NCBI GenBank assembly: GCA_037893245.1
Contig: JBAIAA010000315.1
Coordinates: 930,001 to 994,000 of the forward strand
Reading direction: 5' to 3'
Source of the DNA: Crossaster papposus
Lineage: Eukaryota > Echinodermata > Asteroidea > Velatida > Solasteridae
DNA length: 64,000 nucleotides
The notes beneath the pieces are model-generated. The model searched no databases, was not told the DNA's origin, and worked only from the letters and a program-made list of their open reading frames with translations. A program made the position numbers and the translations under genes. Below, in pieces: positions 34,543 through 48,200 of this stretch; position 1 is the stretch's first letter, and the number at the start of each line of letters is the position of its first letter.

Positions 34543-35290
34543 GCTGAGCCGAGTACGAACGGCTGTCTAGTTTGACTCTTCCATTACAAATATAGGGGTG
34601 CTCGAAATAATGAGAAATGAAATATCTGTTTTAAAGTCGTATTTTATATATTTGTTTGTTTCGACCATCATTATTTTAGCTTTTCTTCTGTATAAAATGT
34701 TTATATATTATTTATTGTTAATTATTTATTGAAAACATATAATTGCCCCCTTTTGTAAAATGCAATGAAGCATGCTGCGACCACGTACTTTAATGCAATG
34801 TTAATTTTTTTTTAAACTTCAATATGACCCTATAAATTACGCTAAAAATGGTTTATATTAAAAAAACAACTAAAAACGCTTATTTGACTTCATTTTTCTC
34901 TCTAAATTTAATACTTTAATGGGTCAATCAGTTTGGGTTGTAGCTTTGAACCTTATTAGACGACTATGAAACGGGCCGACTCTGTTTTTTTTTATTGTAA
35001 GGTATTATTACACAACATACATGTACATATACAGTATATTTTGTATCACCGAGGTTGTGCACTGCATATTGGGTTTGCGGCGCGTGCCTGCAATTTGGGC
35101 GCGCTGCATGCAGTCTTTACGAAGGGAATGAGATGCGACCCAACGTCGGTGGCGCCCCCTGATACCCCCCCCCCCCCCTCCCCCAACAAACAGCATCCGA
35201 ATTAAAAAATCATCCGAATTAGGAAAGCATCCGAGTTGTAAAAACACGTCCGATCTTTTTGACACTGATTCTGCTTCATATATTCACCAC
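34226..35290. mobile_element. Long-TIR element with iterated GGATGCTTT motif
   Basis: About 80 bp at 34231-34310 (ATGAAGCAGAATCAGTGTCA ... CTAATTCGGATG) is mirrored at 35195-35278. The left subterminal region repeats TAATTCGGATGCTTTC-like units about ten times up to 34470. A run of 40 G (34502-34541) follows. About 1.06 kb; no transposase, so non-autonomous. Confidence 0.85.
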
Positions 35291-35923
35291 AGGATCTTCG
35301 TTTGTCTAGTCAATGACGGAAACCTAGTAACGTTACTGTAAAGATTACGTGCTATACATGTCTACGAGGCGGGTCCCAGAGGGGATTGTTGGTGCTACGT
35401 CAGAAAAAGAATACCGCACTGCAGCAAGCTGGATACTCACCGGAATGACGTCACATGGCAGCGTATCAATGTTACTTCCCGGCGGACGCGCAGCGGAATT
35501 GGCCAATGACGCGCTCCAATGTTCTCATGAATATGTATGAGGTGTAGTAATATTAAATACAGCTTAAAGGGATGACTATGTCCTAGAAGTGTCCAATTGG
35601 GCTACACAACGCGTCGGAAAGAATTCGAAAAGAGCATTTAAAAGTAGGATATAAACATTCACACAACGATCCTTTAAACACTGGGCAATTTTGTGTTATT
35701 CTTGTATAGAACGAGTTTCGGGGGTCACAAAAATGACCCCCAAAACTCGAGCTGTTTGCGTGTAATCGTGATTCCAGCCGTAAAGTGGTCGTTTTTGCGG
35801 ACGTGTCAGAAACCACACGGTGCCATATGTAAGTTATGTGACACATACACACACATCTATACATGTAGACACTACCACACTGAGGGCATACTTGTCATTC
35901 TATCCAATGGAGGACACTTGCGT
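35291..35923. other. No gene; one MITE terminus
   Basis: 35527-35560 is a solitary end of the 31923-32300 MITE family (ATGAGGTGTAGTAAT..AAATACAGC). Remainder unassigned. Confidence 0.5.
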
Positions 35924-36105
35924 TTGTATTGACCGGCAATCGTGGTCGTCGGACAAAAGAATTGGGAGTCAAACAATGGGTCCACGATTGACAAAACGTC
36001 CACGATCTTTTCCCGTGTACAAATCCTATGGCGATCATCAAAAAACGTTAGAGTATAAACAAAAGAGGGAAGACGGTCGGACAATACCCCGTCCACGATC
36101 GAAGG
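35924..36105. mobile_element. MITE, TGTATTGACCGG family, copy 2
   Basis: Starts TGTATTGACCGGCAATCGTGG and contains the family interior in the orientation opposite to 13048-13250 (caatgggtccacgattgac, gtacaaatcctatggcgatc). The right end is degraded (CCCGTCCACGATCGAAGG). It lies 3' of the recombinase-like gene. Confidence 0.8.
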
Positions 36106-36292
36106 CCTTTACACACTTGTGTGAGTGTGTGTGAATTACACCTATCAAAGTGAGGACACGACACTAAAATGCTGGTTGTCCATTGGTTTCATATTGATGT
36201 GCATTCTAAAGTCATCATTGCGATTGCAAATTCTAAATAGTCAAGTACTCTGACGCATCCGTACATGTGTGTGAACTGACGAAACACCCTGC

Positions 36293-39200
36293 TTAGCTTT
36301 GATGAAGCTTCATTTTGTTCCGACAAAAGTCTTTGATGTTCCTCCAGGTTCGTGTCTGCAGTGCCACAGGACAGGATGTTTCGATGTCTCGTTTGCCAGG
36401 AAGCTTCTTCAGCAGAAAGAATTTCTGCAAACCCTTCGTAACGTCTCCCTTCTCCTCGGCAGTCCAGGGACGACGTTTCACTCGTCTCGAGTTGTTCAGA
36501 GATGCCAGACTTCCAGATGGAACACCGATAGGAGCCTGTCGAGTACCTAATGTTAATAGGAAACAAGTCGATATAAAACACAGATATTTAGGCACTTTTA
36601 ATTCAGACAGCCCGATAGCCAGATGAACAAACAAATGGACAGACAGACAATTGTTTTTTTAAAGACAGCCCGACTTAAAATACAGACACATAAAAGCCTA
36701 AACTTACTGTTTTCACTGGGCACATCACAGGAATTGTCACTGCTGTCATCGCTGTCCTCGTCACTAGTGAAGCCTTCTGCAAGTCACAAAGAGCAGTTTT
36801 TGTTAGATTAATGCACACATACCTGACAGTTGGTCAATCTCTGCTGGAGCTGATGGAAGGGAAGATGGGGGAGGGGGAGGTGGAGGGGGGAGGAGGGGGA
36901 GGGGGAGGTGGAGGGGGGAGGAGGAGGGAGGGGGAGGGAAGGCAACTAAGGTGGTGGTAATAGTAATACTAGCTAATTATGCATTTCTAGAATGGTAAAG
37001 TCAAGCGGGTTTGTTGTCCTGCATGTAAAATCAGAAAAGTGGACTCAACTCTTGTCAATTTTCTGTGGTCTGTTTCTTTCTTTCTATTTTTCTTTATTTC
37101 TCTTTCTTGTTCTGTAATGCAGGAGCAATAGCAAAAGAAATGCACACAAACACGTATACCATTTGTTATCATATATTGTGAACTGATAACAAAATGTTAT
37201 TTCTTGCATTTCTTTCGCTGTTGAAGATGTATTAGTGAATAGTAATTACTGATCAAGTATTTTTCAACAAAAGCAATCATTAATGTCTTTCTTTTGCTGT
37301 TGAGTAAATAATTTAAAACGACTGTGTCCTTACCACCAGTGACATGCAGTTCATCTAGGGATTTGCCCTGCTGGGAAGGCAAGTTTCTCCTCTCCAAGCT
37401 GAGAAAAAGCCGAGAAAGTTTGGTGACCCTCTGCACAGTATCTGGCAACTGGTAGTAATCACGATGGACACGCAAATCATGACCCATGAAGTTTGCAAGT
37501 GTTTCAAGTTGATGTTCCTTCAAGGCAAGAATTTGCGATGCGGTTGCCACGTGCTTACGAAGTTTTGTAGACCGGATGCTGGCAGCATTGTCAAGGCCCG
37601 CCATGTCTGCGTACACTCTTATACAGTCACATCCTCTTATATGACCTGTACCTCCATAAGAACATCGTGCAAACTAGTAGGTGTTGTCGTGGGCGACTCC
37701 AGCTTCATTTCTCTTTGCAATCAGAGCACTCAACCACGCCACCACCTCATTGCTGAGAAGCACAGGAACAGTTCGACTCCTCTTGCCAACTATTTCGACA
37801 ACTCTGAACATCTTGCACAGATGCCGTTCAAGATCAGTCAGCAGGCATTCCCCGTTGACACTAGCTGTTGTGTGCTTCTGAAAGTCTTCTAGTTTCATCT
37901 TTGATACCTCCCCCTGCCTTCTGCGGTTGAACATAATAAGGTGGCACAGTGCGACTTCATTCAATCTCTTCCAAGCTGGTCCAATTTGTTCGCCCCGAGC
38001 ATCCTGGACAAGTTCCACTTCCCTGTTGCCAGCTTCATGGAGGAACGCCGACATTTTCACAACATCAGCATTTGTCGGAAGAATTTTAGGTTTGTTGCGC
38101 TTTTCTTGGTACAGTGTTCTGTGTGCATGGGTGGATACACGGTCTCGCCAGGTCAGTTCGCACAACTGCATAAATTCTTCATCGTGTTGCGCTTTTTGCT
38201 TTTGGCCAGACTCTAGAGCATTTCCTTTAAGTATGAGTGCACACTCCTTGATGGAATGTCCAATCTTTAAAGCTAGAGACGGAACATCACACAACTGCTT
38301 GTCTTCATTAAAGCCAGCTATACCGTGAATAGCTTTGATGATATCATTCACGTAGTGGGGGTGGACAAATAATTCAAGTGATGCATTTGGCTGGTGTGTA
38401 TTCTTGCGGAGTTGTATGACAAGACGACCCAATTCCCGTATCTTGTTTCGGATGTAGCCATGTTGATCTACATCGTGCCCGAGTTTCGCGTATTCCCGCT
38501 TGGCTACTTCCACAATCAAAGTGTCATTCTTGGCCAGCAGAGTCACCTCATCTCTCTTCATCGGAATAAGAACATGGTTCAACTGGAAAGACACACCGAC
38601 AGGTGGAGGCTTTAACAAATCACTCTTGTGAGCAACACGTCTACGCAGAGGAGTTGTGGTAGTGCTACCATGCGAGTGTGCAGGGAGTGCAGGTTTCAGT
38701 GGGCACTGGTGACGCCAGAGATCACTTCGCACATAATAGCCATAACAATATATGCACGGTCCGTATGCATGTGGAGCTACCTCCCCCTGCCTTCTGCGGT
38801 TGAACATAATAAGGTGGCACAGTGCGACTTCATTCAATCTCTTCCAAGCTGGTCCAATTTGTTCGCCCCGAGCATCCTGGACAAGTTCCACTTCCCTGTT
38901 GCCAGCTTCAAGGAGGAACGCCGACATTTTCACAACATCAGCATTTGTCGGAAGAATTTTAGGTTTGTTGCGCTTTTCTTGGTACAGTGTTCTGTGTGCA
39001 TGGGTGGATACACGGTCTCGCCAGGTCAGTTCGCACAACTGCATAAATTCTTCATCGTGTTGCGCTTTTTGCTTTTGGCCAGACTCTAGAGCATTTCCTT
39101 TAAGTATGAGTGCACACTCCTTGATGGAATGTCCAATCTTTAAAGCTAGAGACGGAACATCACACAACTGCTTGTCTTCATTAAAGCCAGCTATACCGTG

Positions 39201-42200
39201 AATAGCTTTGATGATATCATTCACGTAGTGGGGGTGGACAAATAATTCAAGTGATGCATTTGGCTGGTGTGTATTCTTGCGGAGTTGTATGACAAGACGA
39301 CCCAATTCCCGTATCTTGTTTCGGATGTAGCCATGTTGATCTACATCGTGCCCGAGTTTCGCGTATTCCCGCTTGGCTACTTCCACAATCAAAGTGTCAT
39401 TCTTGGCCAGCAGAGTCACCTCATCTCTCTTCATCGGAATAAGAACATGGTTCAACTGGAAAGACACACCGACAGGTGGAGGCTTTAACAAATCACTCTT
39501 GTGAGCAACACGTCTACGCAGAGGAGTTGTGGTAGTGCTACCATGCGAGTGTGCAGGGAGTGCAGGTTTCAGTGGGCACTGGTGACGCCAGAGATCACTT
39601 CGCACATAATAGCCATAACAATATATGCACGGTCCGTATGCATGTGGAGCTACCTCCCCCTGCCTTCTGCGGTTGAACATAATAAGGTGGCACAATGCGA
39701 CTTCATTCAATCTCTTCCAAGCTGGTCCAATTTGTTCGCCCCGAGCATCCTGGACAAGTTCCACTTCCCTGTTGCCAGCTTCAAGGAGGAACGCCGACAT
39801 TTTCACAACATCAGCATTTGTCGGCAGAATTTTAGGTTTGTTGCGCTTTTCTTGGTACAGTGTTCTGTGTGCATGGGTGGATACACGGTCTCGCCAGGTC
39901 AGTTCGCACAACTGCATAAATTCTTCAGCGTGTTGCGCTTTTTGCTTTTGGCCAGACTCTAGAGCATTTCCTTTAAGTATGAGTGCACACTTCTTGATGG
40001 AATGTCCAATCTTTAAAGCTAGAGACGGAACATCACACAACTGCTTGTCTTCATTAAAGCCAGCTATACCGTGAACAGCTTTGATGATATCATTCACGTA
40101 GTGGGGGTGGACAAATAATTTAAGTGATGCATTTGGCTGGTGTGTATTCTTGCGGAGTTGTATGACAAGACGACCCAATTCCCGTATCTTGTTTCGGATG
40201 TAGCCATGTTGATCTACATCGTGCCCGAGTTTCGCGTATTCCCGCTTGGCTACTTCCACAATCAAAGTGTCATTCTTGGCCAGCAGAGTCACCTCATCTC
40301 TCTTCATCGGAATAAGAACCTGGTTCAACTGGAAAGACACACCGACAGGTGGAGGCTTTAACAAATCACTCTTGTGAGCAACACGTCTACGCAGTGGAGT
40401 TGTGGTAGTGCTACCATGCGAGTGTGCAGGGAGTGCAGGTTTCAGTGGGCACTGGTGACGCCAGAGATCACTTCGCACATAATAGCCATAACAATATATG
40501 CACGGTCCGTATGCATGTGGAGCTACCTTATGATTAGGCCTATATCCTACAATATGTGCACCCCGGCCTTTCCGAAGGACTTGGCAATTGTGCATATGAT
40601 TACCAAAATTGCGGATTTTCCACAGAAGTATCTTACGGGCACTTGGGTTGGTCTCAGACGCAATCTCTACAACTTCGCTCTCTTTCTTTGTGACATGACT
40701 GGAGATGACGGGGCAACTTAGATTGAGGTACTTCACAGTAAAAGCAGAAGTGTTTCTTGTCCCATTTTCTGTGCCCACTTTCATTGCTGGTCTCCATGAC
40801 TCGGCACTTGAGGCTTCATATGGAGGAAGACAAACGGCAGGTCCTGTACCAGAATCAGTCTGTGGGCCATCATCCCAACTGGAACTGCTTTGTAGACTGT
40901 CTGAACCATTTAAGTGCGGACTCGAGAACAGCGGATGGGCCACCTGGCATAGAAATCAAATCAAAATCACATTTAATTTTAAACAAATAACAATTTCTTT
41001 GGGTTATCTCTAAAATATACTATCCATTTTAACACCGTCACAAGCGACCACCCCAACCACATTCGCCCTTGATGTGCAACTTAACTGACGACATACCGGT
41101 AGTTATCCTCTTCATAAAAAGATATGTTATTCAAATGAGAATTTGTGTCATGGTCATTCGTTATATGACTTCTAAGACTGAGCAGTTCACTAATTAAATA
41201 CTTGTAGTCAGAGTACAATACAGGCGTTGTTCATATTAATAATAATAATAATGGTAAGGGGGAAGGGGGAAGGGGAAAGGGGGGAGGGGGGACGTGGGAA
41301 AGGGGGAAGGGGGGAGGAGGGAAGGGGGGGAGGGGTGCTTGCAAAAAACACTTTATTTACACATTTGTTTCTGGCTTCTGGGCACCCAGAGTGAATAATT
41401 GATAGGGTTCAGAAAACAAGTTGAGTGTGTGTGAATTACCTCATATGGAGGAGGACAAACGGCAGGTCCTGTACCAGAATCAGCCTGTGGGCCATCATCC
41501 CAACTGGAACTGCTTTGTAGACTGTCTGAACCATTTAAGTGCGGACTCGAGAACAGCGGATGGGCCACCTGGCATAGAAATCAAATCAAAATCACATTTA
41601 ATTTTAAACAAATAACAATTTTTTTGGGTTATCTCTAAAATATACTATCCATTTTAACATCATCACAGTACAAGCGACCACCCCAACCACATTCGCCCTT
41701 GATGTGCAACTTAACTGACGACATACCGGTAGTTATCCTCTTCATAAAAAGATAAGTAATTCAAATGAGAATTTGTGTCAGGTGCATTCGTTATATGACT
41801 TCTAAGACTGAGCAGTTCACTAATTAAATACTTGTAGTTAGCGTACAATACAGGCGTTGTTCATATTAATAATAATAATAATGGTAAGGGGGGAAGGGGG
41901 AAGGGGGAAGGGGAGGGGGGACGGGGGAAGGGGGGAAGGGGGGAAGGGAGGAGGGGGGAAGGGGGGAAGGGAGGAGGGGGGAAGGGGGAGGGGTGCTTGC
42001 AAAAACCACTTTATTTACACATTTGTTTCTGGCTTCTGGGCACCCAGAGTGAATATTTGATAGGGTTCAGAAAAAAAGGTCACTAATGAATCAAAATCTT
42101 ACTACTTTCTATGTTGCCGGATGCAGAAAACGTTTATGATTTAGAACGAGTGAAAAACAAACAAACACCACTGTTATTTTACTTTAGGGGTAGACGCATA

Positions 42201-45200
42201 TGCCTAATTGCCTCGGACTAGTTGCCCCTCTGAAGGAGAGGGAGTGGGGAGGAGGGGGAGTGGAAAGGGGTGGGAGGGCGAGGGGAGGGGTGGGTGGGGG
42301 GGGGGGGGGGGGGCGAGGGGTGGGTGTGGAGGGGGGGCTGACGACATACCGGTAGTTATCCTCTTCATAAAAAGATATGTTATTCAAATGAGAATTTGTG
42401 TCATGGTCATTCGTTATATGACTTCTAAGACTAAGCAGTTCACTAATTAAATACTTGTAGTCAGAGTACAATACAGGCGTTGTTCATATTAATAATAATA
42501 ATAATGGTAAGGGGGAAGGGGGAAGGGAAAAGGGGAAAGGGGGGAGGGGGAACGGGGGAAAGGGGGAAGGGGGGAGGAGGGAAGGGGGGGAGGGGTGCTT
42601 GCAAAAAACACTTTATTTACACATTTGTTTCTGGCTTCTGGGCACCCAGAGTGAATATTTGATAGGGTTCTGAAAACAAGTTGAGTGTGTGTGAATTACC
42701 TCATATGGAGGAGGACAAACGGCAGGTCCTGTACCAGAATCAGCCTGTGGGCCATCATCCCAACTGGAACTGCTTTGTAGACTGTCTGAACCATTTAAGT
42801 GCGGACTCGAGAACAGCGGATGGGCCACCTGACATAGAAATCAAATCAAAATCACATTTAATTTTAAACAAATAACAATTTCTTTGGGTTATCTCTAAAA
42901 TATACTATCCATTTTAACACCGTCACAAGCGACCACCCCAACCACATTCGCCCTTGATGTGCAACTTAACTGACGACATACCGGTAGTTATCCTCTTCAT
43001 AAAAAGATATGTTATTCAAATGAGAATTTGTGTCATGGTCATTCGTTATATGACTTCTAAGACTGAGCAGTTCACTAATTAAATACTTGTAGTCAGAGTA
43101 CAATACAGGCGTTGTTCATATTAATAATAATAATAATGGTAAGGGGGAAGGGGGAAGGGGAAAGGGGGGAGGGGGACGGGGGAAAGGGGGAAGGGGGGAG
43201 GAGGGAAGGGGGGGAGGGGTGCTTGCAAAAAACACTTTATTTACACATTTGTTTCTGGCTTCTGGGCACCCAGAGTGAATAATTGATAGGGTTCAGAAAA
43301 CAAGTTGAGTGTGTGTGAATTACCTCATATGGAGGAGGACAAACGGCAGGTCCTGTACCAGAATCAGCCTGTGGGCCATCATCCCAACTGGAACTGCTTT
43401 GTAGACTGTCTGAACCATTTAAGTGCGGACTCGAGAACAGCGGATGGGCCACCTGGCATAGAAATCAAATCAAAATCACATTTAATTTTAAACAAATAAC
43501 AATTTCTTTGGGTTATCTCTAAAATATACTATCCATTTTAACACCATCACAGTACAAGCGACCACCCCAACCACATTCGCCCTTGATGTGCAACTTAACT
43601 GACGACATACCGGTAGTTATCCTCTTCATAAAAAGATAAGTAATTCAAATGAGAATTTGTGTCAGGTGCATTCGTTATATGACTTCTAAGACTGAGCAGT
43701 TCACTAATTAAATACTTGTAGTTAGCGTACAATACAGGCGTTGTTCATATTAATAATAATAATAATGGTAAGGGGGGAAGGGGGAAGGGGGAAGGGGAGG
43801 GGGGACGGGGGAAGGGGGGAAGGGGGGAAGGGAGGAGGGGGGAAGGGGGGAAGGGAGGAAGGGGGAAGGGGGAGGGGTGCTTGCAAAAACCACTTTATTT
43901 ACACATTTGTTTCTGGCTTCTGGGCACCCAGAGTGAATATTTGATAGGGTTCAGAAAAAAAGGTCACTAATGAATCAAAATCTTACTACTTTCTATGTTG
44001 CCGGATGCAGAAAACGTTTATGATTTAGAACGAGTGAAAAACAAACAAACACCACTGTTATTTTACTTTACGGGTAGACGCATATGCCTAATTGCCTCGG
44101 ACTAGTTGCCCCTCTGAAGGAGAGGGAGTGGGGAGGAGGGGGAGTGGAAAGGGGTGGGAGGGCGAGGGGAGGGGTGGGTGTGGGGGGGGGGGGGGGGGGG
44201 GGGGTGGGGCGAGGGGTGGGTGTGGAGGGGGGGCTGACGACATACCGGTAGTTATCCTCTTCATAAAAAGATATGTTATTCAAATGAGAATTTGTGTCAT
44301 GTGCATTCATTATATGACTTCTAAGACTGAGCAGTTCACTAATTAAATACTTGTAGTCAGAGTACAATACAGGCGTTGTTCATATTAATAATAATAATAA
44401 TGGTAAGGGGGAAGGGGGAAGGGGAAAGGGGGGAGGGGGGACGGGGGAAAGGGGGAAGGGGGGAGGAGGGAAGTGGGGGAGGGGTGCTTGCAAAAAACAC
44501 TTTATTTACACATTTGTTTCTGGCTTCTGGGCACCCAGAGTGAATAATTGATAGGGTTCAGAAAACAAGTTGAGTGCGTGTGAATTACCTCATATGGAGG
44601 AGGACAAACGGCAGGTCCTGTACCAGAATCAGCCTGTGGGCCATCATCCCAACTGGAACTGCTTTGTAGACTGTCTGAACCATTTAAGTGCGGACTCGAG
44701 AACAGCGGATAGGCCACCTGGCATAGAAATCAAATCAAAATCACATTTAATTTTAAACAAATAACAATTTCTTTGGGTTATCTCTAAAATATACTATCCA
44801 TTTTAACACCATCACAGTACAAGCGACCACCCCAACCACATTCGCCCTTGATGTGCAACTTAACTGACGACATACCGGTAGTTATCCTCTTCATAAAAAG
44901 ATAAGTAATTCAAATGAGAATTTGTGTCAGGTGCATTCGTTATATGACTTCTAAGACTGAGCAGTTTACTAATTAAATACTTGTAGTCAGCGTACAATAC
45001 AGGCGTTGTTCATATTAATAATAATAATAATGGTAAGGGGGAAGGGGGAAGGGGAAAGGGGGGAGGGGGGACGGGGGAAAGGGGGAAGGGGGGAGGAGGG
45101 AAGTGGGGGAGGGGTGCTTGCAAAAAACACTTTATTTACACATTTGTTTCTGGCTTCTGGGCACCCAGAGTGAATAATTGATAGGGTTCAGAAAACAAGT

Positions 45201-48200
45201 TGAGTGCGTGTGAATTACCTCATATGGAGGAGGACAAACGGCAGGTCCTGTACCAGAATCAGCCTGTGGGCCATCATCCCAACTGGAACTGCTTTGTAGA
45301 CTGTCTGAACCATTTAAGTGCGGACTCGAGAACAGCGGATAGGCCACCTGGCATAGAAATCAAATCAAAATCACATTTAATTTTAAACAAATAACAATTT
45401 CTTTGGGTTATCTCTAAAATATACTATCCATTTTAACACCATCACAGTACAAGCGACCACCCCAACCACATTCGCCCTTGATGTGCAACTTAACTGACGA
45501 CATACCGGTAGTTATCCTCTTCATAAAAAGATAAGTAATTCAAATGAGAATTTGTGTCAGGTGCATTCGTTATATGACTTCTAAGACTGAGCAGTTTACT
45601 AATTAAATACTTGTAGTCAGCGTACAATACAGGCGTTGTTCATATTAATAATAATAATAATGGTAAGGGGGGAAGAGGGAAGGGGGAAGGAGGGAGGGGG
45701 GACGGGGGAAGGGGGGAAGGGAGGAGGGGGGAAGGGAGAGGGGTGTTTGCAAAAACCACTTTATTTACACATTTGTTTCTGGCTTCTGGGCACCCAGAGT
45801 GAATATTTGATAGGGTTCAGAAAAAAAGGTCACTAATGAATCAAAATCTTACTACTTTCTATGTTGCCGGATGCAGAAAACGTTTATGATTTAGAACGAG
45901 TGAAAAACAAACAAACACCACTGTTATTTTACTTTAGGGGTAGACGCATATGCCAAATTGCCTCGGACTAGTTGCCCCTCTGAAGGAGAGGGAGTGGGGA
46001 GGAGGGGGAGTGGAAAGGGGTGGGAGGGCGAGGGGAGGGGTGGGTGTGTGGGGGGGGGAGAAGGGTGGGTGGGTGTGGGGGGGGGGGGGGGGGGGGGTGA
46101 AGGGGGGGGGGGGGGGGTGGGGGGGGGGGGGTGTTTGCAAAAAACACTTGATTTATAAATTTGTTTCTGGCTTCTGGGCACCCAGAGTGAATATTTGATA
46201 GGGTTCTGAAAACAAGTTGAGTGTGTGTGTGAATTACCTCATATGGAGGAGGACAAACGGCAGGTCCTGTACCAGAATCAGCCTGTGGGCCATCATCCCA
46301 ACTGGAACTGCTTTGTAGACTGTCTGAACCATTTAAGTGCGGACTCGAGAACAGCGGATGGGCCACCTGGCATAGAAATCAAATCAAAATCACATTTAAT
46401 TTTAAACAAATAACAATTTCTTTGGGTTATCTCTAAAATATACTATCCATTTTAACACCATCACAAGCGACCACCCCAACCACATTCGCCCTTGATGTGC
46501 AACTTAACTGACGACATACCGGTATTTATCCCCTTCATAAAAAGATATGAAATTCAAATGAAAATTTGTGTCATGTGCATTCATTATATGACTTCTAAGA
46601 CTGAGCAGTTCACTAATTAAATACTTGTAGTCAGCGTACAATACAGGCGTTGTTCATATTAATAATAATAATAATGGTAATTATTATTATTATACCTCCA
46701 AAACAGCACTTGGGGAGACAATCCCATAGAGATGTACACAAACTTTAAACAGTCCTAACTTGTTTACCCTAACCCTTTTGTCTAAGATCTTTAAAATTTG
46801 CTATTTAGACCAAAATCTGTCGTTCTAGGACAAAAATAACTCCCAAATATCGTTTTTTAGGGTAGGTAGACACTTAGGGAGACACTAAAATGTCTCCCTA
46901 AGTGCCACTGTCTCCTTATTACCTAAACACTTACGCTAATTTGTCTCCCCAGGTGCCTATTTGGAAGAATTACGCATTTCATTTGTATTCTTCCTAACCT
47001 GTCTGTTGTTAATTAATGCATTCTATGGTAATTTTCTCACCTGGTGCTCAAAAAGGGAGCGTGTCACACCATCAGTGTACCGGACGCAGTACTTTCCTGA
47101 TAAGAAAGCCACAAATTCAACTAATTAAACTTTAAAGGGATTACATGCAATTGGGAGTAGTGGGAGAGGAATGTTGAAAAGTATTTGTTGTTTACAGATC
47201 ATATATATTTTTGGTTCTGAAGGGGGGGGGGGGGGGGGGGGTGGGGGAAAGCAAGTTTAGGAAAAATGGCATTGTTTATTTACATGTGGTACATGTCATG
47301 GGGGGATGTAAGAGGGTATACAGCTGTCTTAATTTATGTGTGACAAATGGGATTCTACATTATGGATTACATTTCTTACCTACGGAACCCCTAATGTGAC
47401 ATATATCACGAATAGTAATCACCGTGACAAAATAAATTTAGTTTTGTATTTCTTGCCCACGAAATCATTTCGTGCCCACGAAATCATTTCGTGCCCACGA
47501 AATCATTTCGTGCCCACGAAATCATTTCGTGCCCACGAAATCATTTCGTGCCCACGAAATCATTTCGTGCCCACAAAATAATTTCCCGTGCGCTCGAAAA
47601 AATAATTTCCCGTGCGCTCGAAAAAATAATTTCATGAGCTCGAAATAATTTGTGCAATTGTTAGAAATCGGTTAAGTAAATATGTTTTACAGCACGGTCT
47701 TGACGCAAGGTTAACGTGAACCCACAAATTACGAGGGCATTCCATTTGTTTTCGTCATATGTCCTTTTAGAGGCTCCGCACTTACCTTTGGTAAAGGAGA
47801 TTATTACGGCAGGATACCATGATGAATCTGGAGGCCACAGTGCGATTACGTTCTCCCCTTCATGATGCTGGTGATTTGTCAAGGTTCCATCAAGACGACT
47901 ACTCCGTTTCATGTTTGTTATGGTAGTTCTGTCAGCCACACCTAGACTAGCTAGCTGTAACAAGACAACAATACAACAACAATATATCATTAAACTGATA
48001 ATACAAGTAAATATTAATAATTGTGGCTACTTATTTGTTTTATTATTTATACAATAACTACAATTAACTATTTCTTGTTCGCACGGTGCTCAACAACTCA
48101 TGCTTGCGTTGGCAAAATAAAGCAGTTAAATTTGGTTATAACTTCTATATTATTCTGAAATTAGGCATATTCACTTCCCACATCATCCTATAGACTAGAG

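Noticed and set aside
36189..36581. 130-residue minus frame starting MFYIDLFPINIRYSTG
   Set aside because: Overlaps the SANT-like exon in another frame; the SANT frame fits the upstream splice phase and known motif.
38394..40721. Plus-strand frames repeated three times (MCILAELYDK..., MSNTSTQ...)
   Set aside because: They are antisense shadows of the triplicated minus-strand exon, which has recognisable motifs.
40943..40945. Start codon of the large minus-strand frame
   Set aside because: The frame begins with GTG directly after a CAG splice acceptor; upstream exons with matching phase supply the real start at 48334.
42950..43120. Extra exon (YLISELLSLRSHI...) in each cassette intron
   Set aside because: It has a GTATGT-like donor but its phase (2) gives a stop when joined to the cassette, and it is conserved only because the unit is recently duplicated.
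42184..46181. Proline- or glycine-rich frames
   Set aside because: Translation of G-rich/C-rich tracts; no conserved start, and they cross intron sequence.
47455..47575. CRISPR-like array of short palindromic repeats
   Set aside because: Repeats are directly adjacent with no spacers and the window is animal nuclear DNA; this is a minisatellite.
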